A stretch of 64,000 bases of DNA from Mycolicibacterium sp. CH28 (lineage in GTDB: Bacteria > Actinomycetota > Actinomycetes > Mycobacteriales > Mycobacteriaceae). The position numbers and the translations under genes are program-made. Under the pieces are notes generated by a model. The model worked only from the letters and a program-made list of their open reading frames with translations, had not been told where the DNA came from and did not search any database. Below, piece by piece: positions 1-9,123 of this stretch. The stretch covers positions 508,110 through 572,109 of the forward strand of contig NZ_SRLQ01000001.1 of assembly GCF_004745805.1 (NCBI RefSeq), written 5' to 3'. The first letter of the stretch is position 1; each line of letters begins with the position of its first letter.

Positions 1-14
1 GCGACGTTGGTCAT
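1..14 (-). CDS. 5' end of an unidentified gene running off the window
   Basis: On the minus strand an AGGGAG ribosome-binding site stands six bases before an ATG at position 14, giving a product starting MTNV. Only four codons are inside the window, so no family can be named. It is divergent from the lactate operon and could be that operon's regulator, but this is a guess from position only. Confidence 0.35.
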
Positions 15-83
15 GCATCACTCCCTATCACGGGGGTAGCGGTCAGCGGTGCTCCTGAGAGTCCCGACGCTTCGGGGATTGAC

Positions 84-99
84 TGTGAGCGGGCTCACG
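84..99 (+). promoter_or_regulatory. CRP-like site upstream of the lactate operon
   Basis: The sequence reads TGTGA, six bases, TCACG, and matches the CRP consensus TGTGA-N6-TCACA at nine of ten fixed positions. It is also an exact inverted repeat GTGAGC/GCTCAC with a two-base centre. A TANNNT hexamer (TAGTGT, 103-108) lies just downstream and may be the -10 element. Catabolite or cAMP control of lactate uptake would be sensible. The role is inferred from sequence and position. Confidence 0.5.
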
Positions 100-120
100 C
101 TCTAGTGTACCAACCACCGT

Positions 121-133
121 GTGGTCAGACCAC
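121..133. promoter_or_regulatory. FadR/LldR-type operator palindrome
   Basis: GTGGTCAGACCAC is a perfect palindrome with one central base. Its core TGGTCAGACCA fits the TNGTNNNACNA consensus bound by the FadR subfamily of GntR regulators, the group that includes LldR/LutR repressors of lactate genes. It lies 16 bases before the permease start and downstream of the presumed -10, a position typical of repression. The regulator is not in the window unless it is the truncated divergent gene. Confidence 0.6.
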
Positions 134-148
134 TAAGAGGTCGGCCCG

Positions 149-1852
149 TTGGAACGTTTGGGCACCCGCATGTACACACCTAATCTGGCTCCGATCGCCG
201 GCAGCCTGTTCTACTCGTCATTGGTGGCGTTGCTACCGCTGCTGGCGGTGTTCATCACCCTCGGGGTCCTGAAGTGGAAGGCGCATTGGGCCGGACTCAC
301 CGGCCTTGCCACCGCGCTGGTGGTCGCCGTCGCCGTCTACGGCATGCCCCCGGCGCTGGCCGCGATGTCGGCGACCGAGGGATTCGCGTTCGGCATCTTC
401 CCGATCATGTGGATCGTCCTCAACGCGATCTGGCTCTATGAGCTCACCGTCACAAGCGGGCGGTTCGAGGATTTGCGCCGCGTCATCGACCGGGTCTCCG
501 ACGACCCCCGCGTGCAATCGATCATCATCGCGTTCTGCCTGGGCGGCCTGCTGGAGGCGCTGGCCGGGTTCGGCGCGCCGGTGGCGATCACCGGGGTGAT
601 GCTCATGTCGATCGGTTTCACCGCCATGCGCGCGGCCGTCGTCGTGCTGGTGGCCAACACGGCACCGGTCGCCTTCGGCGCGATCGCAATCCCCATCATC
701 ACCGCGGGCAACCTCACCGGAATTCCGTTCACCGACATCGGTGCCGTGGTGGGCCGCCAGACCCCGCTGCTCGCCCTGTTCGTGCCGTTGATCCTGGTGT
801 TGCTCGCCGACGGCCGGCGCGGTGTCCGTGACGTCTGGCCCATCGCGACGGTGGTCGGTGTCAGCTTCGCGCTGGCCCAGTTCGTCTCCGCCAATTGGCT
901 ATCGGTCGAGTTGACCGATGTGATCGCCTCGCTGGTCGGCCTTGCCGCCGCGGTGCTGATGCTGCGGGTGTGGCGGCCGGCCAACACCGCCGCAGCCCGC
1001 GAGCGGCTGCTGACCGAGGGCTCCGACGGTTCCACCGGCTCGCCCGCAGCCGGGACCGCAGCGCGGGGTACCACGGCAGTGGATCAACGCGCCGAGACCG
1101 AACTCAGCGCAGCGCGCGTGTTCCTGGCGCTGTTTCCCTACCTGCTTGTGGTCGTCATCTTCGCGGTGGCGAAACTGTGGACGCCGGTGAAGGCATGGCT
1201 GGCGGGAACGGATACGAAGTTCGGCTGGCCAGGACTGGACGGTCATGTTCTGACCGCCGCCGGTAAACCCTCGGCCTCCACGGTCTACACCCTGGGCTGG
1301 CTGTCCTCACCCGGGTCGCTGTTGCTCATCGCCGGCGTCGCCGTGGCAGTGGTGTATCGCATCTCGCTGCTGGAAGCCGCCAGGGTCTACGGCAGCACGG
1401 TGCTGAAGCTGAGGTTCTCGATCCTGACCGTCGCGTCGGTGCTGGCGCTGGCCTACGTGATGAACCAGTCGGGCCAGACGATTACGGTGGGGACGTGGAT
1501 CGCCGGCACCGGCGCGCTATTCGCCTTCCTCTCACCGATTCTCGGGTGGCTCGGTACCGCCGTCACGGGGTCCGACACCAGTGCCAACGCCTTGTTCGCC
1601 ACACTGCAGCAGACGGCTGCCACCCATGCTGGGATTGACCCGACGCTGCTGGTGGCAGCGAATACCTCCGGAGGAGTTGTCGGCAAAATGATCAGTCCGC
1701 AGAACCTCACCATCGCGGCGACCACCGTCGGGCTGCTGGGCCGGGAGTCCGAGATCTTCCGCCGGGTGATCTGGTGGAGCCTGGGCATGCTGGCCGCGCT
1801 GTGCGTGCTGATCGGTCTGCAGTCGACGGTCCTGTCCTGGATGCTGCCATGA
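149..1852 (+). CDS. lldP: L-lactate permease (LctP family)
   Basis: A 567-residue membrane protein of the LctP/LldP family that imports lactate with protons. It consists almost entirely of hydrophobic segments. A charged loop rich in Ala, Gly and Thr interrupts it at about residues 285-320. The C-terminal stretch with TGSDTSANALF and ANTSGG is typical of the family. I chose the TTG at 149 because AAGAGG (135-140) stands eight bases before it; an in-frame ATG at 170 (MYTPNLAP) has no such site. It is the first gene of a four-gene operon with lutABC and overlaps lutA by ATGA. The operon imports lactate and oxidises it to pyruvate. Confidence 0.93.
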   Translation: MERLGTRMYTPNLAPIAGSLFYSSLVALLPLLAVFITLGVLKWKAHWAGLTGLATALVVAVAVYGMPPALAAMSATEGFAFGIFPIMWIVLNAIWLYELTVTSGRFEDLRRVIDRVSDDPRVQSIIIAFCLGGLLEALAGFGAPVAITGVMLMSIGFTAMRAAVVVLVANTAPVAFGAIAIPIITAGNLTGIPFTDIGAVVGRQTPLLALFVPLILVLLADGRRGVRDVWPIATVVGVSFALAQFVSANWLSVELTDVIASLVGLAAAVLMLRVWRPANTAAARERLLTEGSDGSTGSPAAGTAARGTTAVDQRAETELSAARVFLALFPYLLVVVIFAVAKLWTPVKAWLAGTDTKFGWPGLDGHVLTAAGKPSASTVYTLGWLSSPGSLLLIAGVAVAVVYRISLLEAARVYGSTVLKLRFSILTVASVLALAYVMNQSGQTITVGTWIAGTGALFAFLSPILGWLGTAVTGSDTSANALFATLQQTAATHAGIDPTLLVAANTSGGVVGKMISPQNLTIAATTVGLLGRESEIFRRVIWWSLGMLAALCVLIGLQSTVLSWMLP

Positions 1853-2592
1853 AGAAAGTGGCTGTCTTCGCGACCTGTTACAACGACACGATGTGGCCCG
1901 AGACCCCCAAAGCCGTGGTCCGGTTGCTGCGCCGGCTCGGCTGCGACCCGGTCTTTCCGCCGCAACAGACCTGCTGCGGCCAGATGTTCACCAACACCGG
2001 CTACGCCGCCGAGGCGGTTCCGGCCGTGCGCCGTTTCGTGGATGCCTTTTTCGATTGCGACGCGGTGGTGGCCCCGTCGGGATCGTGCGTCGGCTCGGTG
2101 CGCCACCAGCACCGCGACGTGGCGGCGCGTTCCGGCGATGCCGGTCTGGAGGCGGCCGTCGCCGACCTGGCCCCCCGGGTCTACGAACTGTCCGAATTCC
2201 TCGTCGACGTCCTCGGGGTCACCGACGTCGGGGCCTACTTCCCGCACCGGGTCACCTATCACCCCACCTGCCACTCGCTGCGGATGCTGCGGGTGGGGGA
2301 CCGGCCGCTGCAGCTGCTGCGCGCGGTCCGGGGTATCGACCTCGTCGACTTGCCGGCCGCGGATCAATGCTGCGGCTTCGGCGGCACGTTCTCGGTGAAG
2401 AACGCCGACCTATCGGTGTCGATGGGTGCCGACAAGGCCCGCAACGTCAAGGATTCGGGGGCTGAAGTGCTTGTGGCAGGCGATAATTCGTGTCTCGCGC
2501 ACGTCGGGGGCATGCTGTCGCGGCAGCGCAGCGGCATCCGCGTCATGCACCTGGCGGAGATCCTCGCGGCCACCGAGGGGAGCGCGTCGTGA
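1849..2592 (+). CDS. lutA: Lactate utilisation protein LutA, (Fe-S)-binding
   Basis: LutA/LldE subunit (247 residues) of the three-part iron-sulfur L-lactate oxidation complex. It has two cysteine-rich CCG domains: CYNDTMWP...QQTCCGQ near the N terminus, and CHSLRM followed by DQCCGFGG near residue 180. The family uses these for an iron-sulfur cluster or heterodisulfide-type chemistry. The ATG at 1849 overlaps the permease stop (ATGA), and its own stop overlaps the lutB start (GTGA), so translation is coupled. An in-frame start at 1774 lies deep inside the permease gene and is not credible. Confidence 0.95.
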   Translation: MKKVAVFATCYNDTMWPETPKAVVRLLRRLGCDPVFPPQQTCCGQMFTNTGYAAEAVPAVRRFVDAFFDCDAVVAPSGSCVGSVRHQHRDVAARSGDAGLEAAVADLAPRVYELSEFLVDVLGVTDVGAYFPHRVTYHPTCHSLRMLRVGDRPLQLLRAVRGIDLVDLPAADQCCGFGGTFSVKNADLSVSMGADKARNVKDSGAEVLVAGDNSCLAHVGGMLSRQRSGIRVMHLAEILAATEGSAS

Positions 2593-4115
2593 GCGGACAC
2601 CCGCACGTCGGAGTCACCCAAGCGTTCTTGGGGCTGCCCAAGGCGTTGCCGAAGTTCCCGGCCGCCGCCAAAGAGGCGCTGCAGAACTCGGTGCAACGGC
2701 GCAACCTGACCCATGCCACCGGCATCATCCGCGGCAAACGCGCCGGCGTGGTGGACGAGCTGGACAACTGGGAAGAACTTCGGCTTGCGGCCGAGGCGGT
2801 CAAGGACCGCACGCTGGCCCGCCTCGACGAGTATCTCGAACAGTTTGAAGCCAACGCCACCGCGGCCGGCGCCATCGTGCACTGGGCCCGCGACGCCGAG
2901 GAGGCCAACCGCATCGTCGTCGATCTGGTCAAAGCGGCCGGTGCCGACGAAGTCGTCAAGGTCAAGTCGATGGCCACTCAGGAAATCGAGCTCAATGAGG
3001 CATTGGCCGCGGCCGGCATCGACGCCTGGGAAACCGACCTCGCCGAACTGATCGTGCAGCTCGGTGACGACTGGCCCAGCCACATTCTGGTGCCGGCGAT
3101 TCACCGCAACCGGGCCGAGGTGCGCCAGATCTTCCTGCGCGAGATGGGCAAGGTCGGCCGGCCCGCACCCGCCGATCTGACCGACGAACCGCGCCGGCTT
3201 GCCGAAGCCGCCCGGCTGCATCTGCGGGAGAAGTTCCTGCGGGCCAAGGTTGCGGTGTCGGGTGCCAACTTCGCCATCGCCGAGACGGGCAGTCTGGTGG
3301 TGGTCGAATCGGAGGGCAACGGCCGGATGTGTCTGACGCTGCCGGAAACGTTGATCTCGGTGGTCGGCATCGAGAAGCTGCTGCCGGATTGGCGTGACCT
3401 CGAGGTGTTCCTGCAGGTGCTGCCGCGTAGCAGCACGGGGGAGCGGGAGAACCCGTACACCTCGATCTGGACCGGCCCCACCGACGGCGACGGCCCGCGC
3501 AACATGCATATCGTCTTGCTCGACAACGGACGTACCAACGTGCTGGCCGACACGCTGGGCCGCCAGGCCCTGCGCTGCATCCGCTGCTCGGCCTGCCTGA
3601 ATGTGTGCCCGGTCTACGAGCGGGCGGGCGGCCATTCCTACGGCTCGGTGTATCCGGGTCCGATCGGGGCGGTCTTGACCCCCCAATTGCGCGGAACGGC
3701 AAGCGAAGTCGACAAATCGCTGCCGTACGCCTCGAGCCTGTGTGGAGCGTGCTTCGACGTCTGCCCGGTGCGGATCGACATCCCGTCGCTGCTGGTGCAT
3801 CTGCGCACCCGGGTCGTGGACGAAGCGCGCGGCGGGGTGCCGTCGGCTGAAGAGTTGGCCATGAAGGCGGCCAGTTGGATGTTCGCCGACCATCGCCGGC
3901 TGGAGGCCGCGCAGGGTGCCGCGGCGCTGGGTGGCCGGGCATTGCGTAGCCGGGCGCTGGGGAGCAAAGAGGTGTTGCGTTCGCTGCCGTGGCCGGCCGG
4001 TGGCTGGTCGAGTGCGCGCGATACCCCAATCCCGCCGGCCGAGTCATTCCGGTCGTGGTGGGAGCGCACCGATGGTGGTCGCAACGAGGCGGGCCGACGA
4101 GAGGAGGACCGATGA
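2589..4115 (+). CDS. lutB: Lactate utilisation protein LutB, ferredoxin-type
   Basis: LutB (508 residues) combines an N-terminal LUD domain with a C-terminal ferredoxin-like part. Two [4Fe-4S] motifs are visible: CIRCSACLNVCPVYE near residue 335 and CGACFDVCPVRID near residue 390. It is expected to pass electrons from lactate oxidation through its clusters together with LutA and LutC. The GTG at 2589 overlaps the lutA stop, and the lutB stop overlaps the lutC ATG. The length fits the family. Confidence 0.95.
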   Translation: MSGHPHVGVTQAFLGLPKALPKFPAAAKEALQNSVQRRNLTHATGIIRGKRAGVVDELDNWEELRLAAEAVKDRTLARLDEYLEQFEANATAAGAIVHWARDAEEANRIVVDLVKAAGADEVVKVKSMATQEIELNEALAAAGIDAWETDLAELIVQLGDDWPSHILVPAIHRNRAEVRQIFLREMGKVGRPAPADLTDEPRRLAEAARLHLREKFLRAKVAVSGANFAIAETGSLVVVESEGNGRMCLTLPETLISVVGIEKLLPDWRDLEVFLQVLPRSSTGERENPYTSIWTGPTDGDGPRNMHIVLLDNGRTNVLADTLGRQALRCIRCSACLNVCPVYERAGGHSYGSVYPGPIGAVLTPQLRGTASEVDKSLPYASSLCGACFDVCPVRIDIPSLLVHLRTRVVDEARGGVPSAEELAMKAASWMFADHRRLEAAQGAAALGGRALRSRALGSKEVLRSLPWPAGGWSSARDTPIPPAESFRSWWERTDGGRNEAGRREEDR

Positions 4116-4744
4116 CTCGCGCGCGGCAGGAGATTCTCGGGCGGGTGCGGGCCGCGCTGGCCGATCGGCCATCGGCGCCCGAACCCAAGTGGGTCTATGG
4201 CGCACCGGTCTCGACCGGCGACCATGACGTCGTCGAGCGATTCATCGAGCGTGCGGCCGACTACCGAGCCACGGTGGTTCGGGTCGACGCCGACGCTGTC
4301 GGTTCTGCTGTGGCCGAGGCGCTTTCCGCGGTCCGGGCGACGTCGGTGGTGGGTGACGCCCTGGTGCAATCCCGTTGGGGCGCCGGCGACGGGGTCACCT
4401 GGATATCCGAGGACGGGCTGGATGCCAGGCAGCTCGACGGTGTCGACGCCGTCGTCACCACGGCCACCGTGGCGATCGCCAACACCGGGACGATCGTGCT
4501 CGATCACGGCCCGGGGCAGGGGCGTCGCGCGCTGAGCCTGATTCCCGACGTGCACGTGTGCGTGGTCGAGAGCGGCCAGATCGTCACCGACGTTCCCGAG
4601 GCCGTGAGCCGGTTGGTCGACATCGGCAGCCACACCCGGCCGTTGACCTGGATCAGCGGGCCGAGCGCCACAAGCGATATCGAGCTCGACCGCGTCGAAG
4701 GGGTGCACGGCCCGCGCACGCTGTACGTGATCGTGGCCGGCTAA
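4112..4744 (+). CDS. lutC: Lactate utilisation protein LutC (LUD domain)
   Basis: A 210-residue LUD-domain protein, the third component of the LutABC lactate oxidase. The family signature ATVAIANTGTIVLDHGPGQG lies at about residues 119-138. GAGGAGG stands a few bases before the ATG, which itself overlaps the lutB stop (ATGA). The gene is last in the operon; the next gene, zur, converges on it with only five bases between the two stops. Confidence 0.95.
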   Translation: MTRARQEILGRVRAALADRPSAPEPKWVYGAPVSTGDHDVVERFIERAADYRATVVRVDADAVGSAVAEALSAVRATSVVGDALVQSRWGAGDGVTWISEDGLDARQLDGVDAVVTTATVAIANTGTIVLDHGPGQGRRALSLIPDVHVCVVESGQIVTDVPEAVSRLVDIGSHTRPLTWISGPSATSDIELDRVEGVHGPRTLYVIVAG

Positions 4745-4749
4745 GTCGA

Positions 4750-5175
4750 CTAAGTGCGCTTGCACTCCGCGCAGGTACCGAACAGCTCGATGGTGTGGCT
4801 CACGTCGGAAAAGCCGTGGTCCTCCGCCACTTCGGCGGCCCAGGCCTCGACTTCGCGCCCGCTGACTTCGACGGTGGCGCCGCAGCTGCGGCACACCAGG
4901 TGATGGTGGTGGTCGGCTCCCTCGCACCGCCGGTACATCGACTCCCCGGTGTCGGTGCGCACCGTGTCCACCAGGTCGGCCGCCGACAGCGACTGCAGTG
5001 TGCGATACACGGTGGTCAGGCCGATGTTCTCGCCGCGGCGACGTAGCTCGTCGTACAAGTCCTGGGCGGAGCGGAACTCCTCGACGGTGTCGAGCACTTC
5101 GAGAATCGCCGCCCGCTGGCGGGTGGCACGCACCCCGGTGGCCGCAGCGCGCGGCCGAATCTCGGCCCCGGTCAT
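4750..5175 (-). CDS. zur: Zinc uptake regulator Zur (FurB)
   Basis: Fur-family repressor (141 residues) with a winged-helix N-terminal half (ATRQRAAILEVL...GLTTVYRTLQSL) and a metal-binding C-terminal half. Visible ligand motifs are DHHHHLVCRSC and CAEC, two CxxC pairs that usually hold the structural zinc. I call it Zur rather than Fur because it is coupled to an SmtB-type ArsR gene, the arrangement of M. tuberculosis Rv2358-Rv2359. Its ATG overlaps the smtB stop by four bases. It would repress zinc import genes and zinc-free ribosomal protein paralogues when zinc is sufficient. Confidence 0.92.
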   Translation of the reverse strand: MTGAEIRPRAAATGVRATRQRAAILEVLDTVEEFRSAQDLYDELRRRGENIGLTTVYRTLQSLSAADLVDTVRTDTGESMYRRCEGADHHHHLVCRSCGATVEVSGREVEAWAAEVAEDHGFSDVSHTIELFGTCAECKRT

Positions 5176-5504
5176 GGCTGCTCCTCGCCGGCGTGGCTGA
5201 TCGCGGCGACGATGATCTCGGCTAGGTGATGGTCGACGAGCCGGTAGAGCACCTCGCGGCCGGACCGTTCCCCGGCCACCACCCCGGCGGCTTTCAGGAT
5301 CCGCAGATGCTGACTCACCAGGGGTTGGGGCACGTCCAGGGCGTCGACGAGTTCGTGCACGCAGCGCTGCGATTCCCGCAAGTGCAGCACGATCGCGATG
5401 CGCACCGGCGCGGCGAGCGCACGCAATAGCTCGCCGGCACGTTCGAGGATGTCGGTGGGGGGCAACGTCAGGTCAGCGACGTGGCCGTGGGCGGGAGCGG
5501 TCAT
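5172..5504 (-). CDS. smtB: Zinc-sensing ArsR/SmtB repressor
   Basis: A 110-residue ArsR-family repressor with a winged helix-turn-helix (HELVDALDVPQPLVSQHLRIL). The C-terminal helix has the full alpha-5 zinc-site pattern D-x-H-x10-H-x2-E (Asp91, His93, His104, Glu107), which supports zinc sensing rather than arsenic or cadmium. It is the first gene of the smtB-zur operon. In M. tuberculosis this repressor controls the operon and releases DNA when zinc is high, so that Zur is made under excess zinc; the same is inferred here. Confidence 0.93.
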   Translation of the reverse strand: MTAPAHGHVADLTLPPTDILERAGELLRALAAPVRIAIVLHLRESQRCVHELVDALDVPQPLVSQHLRILKAAGVVAGERSGREVLYRLVDHHLAEIIVAAISHAGEEQP

Positions 5505-5535
5505 GTCCTCAACCTCCTGCGCAGAGTCACGTTAT

Positions 5536-5550
5536 TGGAAACGATTTCCA
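5536..5550. promoter_or_regulatory. Palindromic operator candidate between smtB and glyS
   Basis: TGGAAACGATTTCCA has perfect six-base arms around a three-base centre, in an AT-rich patch 32 bases upstream of smtB. It is shaped like a metal-regulator (Zur/SmtB-type) operator. I cannot say which of the two proteins would bind it. Confidence 0.45.
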
Positions 5551-5687
5551 GTTAATCGCCACTTTTCCATGCATGATCGCGCATGTCAAAAGGCGTTGTC
5601 GTGTCGTGTCCGCGGGCCGGTATGTTTGCCGAGTGGGCTGGCGTTTTCCGGCCGTTTATCCATGCACAGACAGGAGTGGCACCGATC

Positions 5688-7070
5688 GTGGCGTCCGTGA
5701 TCGATTCCGTCGTCAACCTGGCCAAGCGACGCGGCCTGGTCTACCAGTCCGGCGAGATCTACGGCGGCACCAAATCGGCGTGGGACTACGGCCCGCTGGG
5801 TGTCGAACTCAAGGAGAACATCAAGCGCCAGTGGTGGCGTTCGGTGGTCACCGGCCGCGACGACGTCGTCGGCCTGGACAGCTCGATCATCCTGCCGCGT
5901 GAGGTCTGGGTCGCCTCGGGCCACGTCGCGGTGTTCAATGACCCGCTGGTCGAGTGCCTCAACTGCCACAAGCGCCATCGCCAGGATCACCTGCAGGAGG
6001 CCTACGCCTCCAAGAAGGGCCTCGACGATCCCGATGCGGTGCCGATGACCGAGATCGTCTGCCCCGACTGCGGCACCAAGGGTCAGTGGACCGAGCCGCG
6101 CGACTTCAACATGATGCTCAAGACCTACCTCGGCCCGATCGAATCCGAGGAAGGCATGCACTACCTGCGGCCCGAGACCGCACAGGGCATCTTCGTCAAC
6201 TTCGCCAATGTGGCCACCACGTCGCGCAAGAAGCCCCCGTTCGGCATCGGCCAGATCGGCAAGAGCTTCCGCAACGAGATCACCCCGGGCAACTTCATCT
6301 TCCGCACTCGTGAGTTCGAGCAGATGGAGATGGAGTTCTTCGTCGAGCCGTCGAGCGCCGCGGAATGGCACCAGTACTGGATCGACACCCGCTTGCAGTG
6401 GTACGTCGACCTCGGTATCGACCCGGAGAACCTGCGGCTCTACGAGCACCCCAAGGAGAAGCTGTCGCACTACTCGGATCGCACTGTCGACATCGAGTAC
6501 AAGTTCGGCTTCCACGGTAACCCGTGGGGTGAGCTCGAGGGTGTGGCCAACCGGACCGACTTCGACCTCAAGACGCACTCCGAGCACTCCGGCGTCGACC
6601 TGTCGTTCTACGACCAGGCAAGCGAAACCCGTTACGTGCCATACGTGATCGAGCCGGCGGCGGGATTGACGCGTTCGTTGATGGCATTCCTCGTCGACTC
6701 CTACCGTGAAGACGAGGCGCCCAACGCTAAGGGTGGCGTGGACAAGCGGACCGTCCTGCGGCTGGACCCGCGGTTGGCGCCGGTGAAGGCCGCAGTGCTG
6801 CCGCTGTCACGGCATGCCGACCTCAGCCCCAAGGCCAAGGATCTGGCGGCGGAGCTGCGCAAGTACTGGAACATCGAGTTCGACGATGCCGGTGCGATCG
6901 GCCGGCGCTACCGCCGCCAGGACGAGATCGGCACCCCGTACTGCGTGACGGTCGACTTCGACACCCTCGAGGATCACGCGGTCACCGTGCGTGAGCGCGA
7001 CGAGATGACCCAGGAACGCATCGGCATCGATTCGGTCGTCGACTACCTGGCCACCCGGCTCAAGGGGTAA
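5688..7070 (+). CDS. glyS: Glycyl-tRNA synthetase
   Basis: Class II, alpha2-type glycyl-tRNA synthetase, 460 residues, which charges tRNA-Gly. The N-terminal motif [17 protein letters not shown] is typical. Motif 2 is in [21 protein letters not shown], motif 3 in [10 protein letters not shown], and an HGxx anticodon-binding domain makes up the C-terminal third. Cys-containing inserts (CLNCHK, CPDCG) may bind zinc. I chose GTG 5688 ([16 protein letters not shown]): AGGAG lies 11 bases upstream and the product matches the family length. The frame stays open to 5583, but a weak promoter (TTGTCG 5596-5601, TATGTT 5621-5626) lies inside that extension. Confidence 0.95.
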   Translation: MASVIDSVVNLAKRRGLVYQSGEIYGGTKSAWDYGPLGVELKENIKRQWWRSVVTGRDDVVGLDSSIILPREVWVASGHVAVFNDPLVECLNCHKRHRQDHLQEAYASKKGLDDPDAVPMTEIVCPDCGTKGQWTEPRDFNMMLKTYLGPIESEEGMHYLRPETAQGIFVNFANVATTSRKKPPFGIGQIGKSFRNEITPGNFIFRTREFEQMEMEFFVEPSSAAEWHQYWIDTRLQWYVDLGIDPENLRLYEHPKEKLSHYSDRTVDIEYKFGFHGNPWGELEGVANRTDFDLKTHSEHSGVDLSFYDQASETRYVPYVIEPAAGLTRSLMAFLVDSYREDEAPNAKGGVDKRTVLRLDPRLAPVKAAVLPLSRHADLSPKAKDLAAELRKYWNIEFDDAGAIGRRYRRQDEIGTPYCVTVDFDTLEDHAVTVRERDEMTQERIGIDSVVDYLATRLKG

Positions 7071-7073
7071 CCC

Positions 7074-9089
7074 CTAGAACCGGCCCCCGCCGCCCAGCAT
7101 CCCGCCGCCGCCTCCTCCGGAGGATCCCTGCGATCCGCCGTAGGTGGTCGACGTCCAGCCACCACCGGATCCGCCGCGCATGCCGCCGGACAGGATGTTG
7201 CCCAGGATGATCCCGCCGATCACCGCGCCCATGTTCGACGATCCGCCGCCGTGACGGTTCATGTAGGCCTGCTGGGCATGCTGCACGTCGTTGTTGGCCA
7301 GTTGCTGGGCCTGGGCGGCCAGCATCGACGCGCCGTTGGCGTGGGCGATCGCCTCGGTGATATTGGCGGTCTTCTTGGTCTGCGCGGCTTCCAGTTGGCG
7401 CACCGCTTCGTTGAGCCGGGTTCGTGCCTCGGGCCCGACGCTGCCGCGCCGGGTGTCGATGTAGTCCGACACCGACCGCACCCGCGACTGCGCGGTGAAC
7501 AATGCCTGGTCGTAGGACCGGCCCAGTCGCTCGGCGGCTTCACGCTCCTGGGACACCGCGTCCAGCAGCCGGTCCAGGTCGGCATCGGCCTGGGTCAGCT
7601 GGGTGAACGTCCCCAGCGGGTCGGCGGTGCCGTTGGACTGAGCGGTCGTCACCGCGGTGACAGCCGCGTCGCGCGCCGCCGACAGCTCGGCGGTGTTGGT
7701 CAGGCCGCCCTGGGCGAGTTGCGCGCCGGCCTGGTTGATGCCCTGCTGGATGTCGGCGATCGCCGCCGGCAGCGTGGCCACCGCCCGCCTGATGTCGCTG
7801 GCCGCGCTGTCTACCGCGTCGAGCATCGAACTGGCTTGTTGCAGAGCCGCTTCGGCGGCCCGCACGCAGTCCACCAATTCGGTCTGCTTGCCGGCGCCGG
7901 GCTTGGCCACCAGTTCCCGCGCGCGGCTGATCGACTGGTCGGCGAAGGCCAGCCGTTCCTTGGCGGCGTTGACATTTCGGCTCACCGACGCCAGTGCCGG
8001 CTCGGCGAACTCGGTGTGCAACTGGGTCAGCGTCGACTGAGCGGGATCGATGCGGGCGCTGACCTCCACTAACTTCTGGGTCAGCACGTCGAGCCGGTCC
8101 GGGGCATTGATCACCAGATCGCGAAGCTGATGGAAGGACTCGGTCTGGGCGTCCAGCTCGCGGTTGGCCCGCGCCGCGGCGACCACTACTCGAGTGAGCA
8201 GATCACGGCGCTCGGCGGGCGTCTCGGGGACCTCGTCGTCGAGTTGCTGGCGCACGTTGAACGCCTGCTGCAGGGTGACTTTGGCGTCCTCGAGAGCCTT
8301 GCTGAACGGCTCGGTCTGATGTGTGCCGAATTCCTCGGCCGCCAAAGTCAGTTCGTTGGTGCTCGTCCGCACCGCGTTGTCCACGTCGACGACGATTGAC
8401 CGGGACAGCTCGTCGAGGGCGTCGAGGGGTACCGCGGCCAGCGCGTTGGGGTCGGTCGGGTCGACGCGCTTGGCCGCGACCACCTCGGCTTCGTGGCGCT
8501 TGCGTCGGCGCCGGCGGCTCCACACGATCAGCGCCGCGATTGCCAGCGCGATGATCGCGACGATGATCAGCGCCGTCACCAGCGACAGGCTGCCACCGGA
8601 AGCGCTGCTGGCGCCCGTCGCCGCAAGCGCGTTGGCGGCTGCGACCGCCGCCCCCGCCCAGTCGTTGCCGTGCAGCGCCGGCTCGATCTTGTCGCGGCGG
8701 ATGTCATCGATCTGCGTCGACGTGCCGCCGGCCGCGGCGGCGGGCACCAGGAAGGCGTAGGAACGTTGACCCGTCGCAATTGCCAGGATCGCGTCCTGGT
8801 CGCCGAGATCGCTGACGACGCGGGTGTCCTGGGCCCAGGCGACCGCCCCCTTCGGGGAGAAGGAGTCGACGTAGACCACCCACAGCCGCACGTGGCGGTC
8901 GTTGTAGAGGCCGTTCACCGCCCGCTGGACGTCGGCGAGCTGGCTGCCGTTGAGTGCGCCGGCGTTGTCGGTGACGTAATCGGGCAGCCGGAACGGCGGC
9001 TCCGCCCCAGCGGCCGGCGCCATCAGGGTGGCGGCGGTGAGGATGGCCGCAAGCAGGCTGAGCACACGAGCAAGGCGCATGAACGTCAA
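7074..9089 (-). CDS. TPM-domain membrane protein
   Basis: A 671-residue protein with an N-terminal signal segment ([20 protein letters not shown]), then a TPM domain (residues about 35-155, [16 protein letters not shown]...), and a transmembrane helix near residues 170-190 followed by basic RRRRRKR. A long Ala/Gln-rich helical region, probably coiled coil, runs from about 200 to 600. The tail is glycine-rich with runs of Gly after residue 625. It matches the size and position of Rv2345 of M. tuberculosis, which is also next to dgt and dnaG. The function is not established; a cell-envelope role is likely. It converges on glyS with a three-base gap. Confidence 0.85.
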   Translation of the reverse strand: MTFMRLARVLSLLAAILTAATLMAPAAGAEPPFRLPDYVTDNAGALNGSQLADVQRAVNGLYNDRHVRLWVVYVDSFSPKGAVAWAQDTRVVSDLGDQDAILAIATGQRSYAFLVPAAAAGGTSTQIDDIRRDKIEPALHGNDWAGAAVAAANALAATGASSASGGSLSLVTALIIVAIIALAIAALIVWSRRRRRKRHEAEVVAAKRVDPTDPNALAAVPLDALDELSRSIVVDVDNAVRTSTNELTLAAEEFGTHQTEPFSKALEDAKVTLQQAFNVRQQLDDEVPETPAERRDLLTRVVVAAARANRELDAQTESFHQLRDLVINAPDRLDVLTQKLVEVSARIDPAQSTLTQLHTEFAEPALASVSRNVNAAKERLAFADQSISRARELVAKPGAGKQTELVDCVRAAEAALQQASSMLDAVDSAASDIRRAVATLPAAIADIQQGINQAGAQLAQGGLTNTAELSAARDAAVTAVTTAQSNGTADPLGTFTQLTQADADLDRLLDAVSQEREAAERLGRSYDQALFTAQSRVRSVSDYIDTRRGSVGPEARTRLNEAVRQLEAAQTKKTANITEAIAHANGASMLAAQAQQLANNDVQHAQQAYMNRHGGGSSNMGAVIGGIILGNILSGGMRGGSGGGWTSTTYGGSQGSSGGGGGGMLGGGGRF

Positions 9090-9111
9090 ATGTAGTAGGG
9101 CGGGGCTGGCA

Positions 9112-9117
9112 GACTAT
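9112..9117 (+). promoter_or_regulatory. -10 element of a leaderless dgt transcript
   Basis: GACTAT ends exactly six bases before the GTG start of dgt. No Shine-Dalgarno sequence stands before that GTG. This spacing places the transcription start at the start codon, as in mycobacterial leaderless mRNAs. Confidence 0.5.
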
Positions 9118-9123
9118 GCCTCG

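Noticed and set aside
1..14. Naming the truncated divergent gene as the lactate repressor
   Set aside because: Only four codons are visible. Position alone does not support a name.
5583..5687. Longer glyS start at 5583 (adding 35 residues)
   Set aside because: The extra residues have no counterpart in the family, a likely promoter lies inside this stretch, and GTG 5688 gives the normal length.
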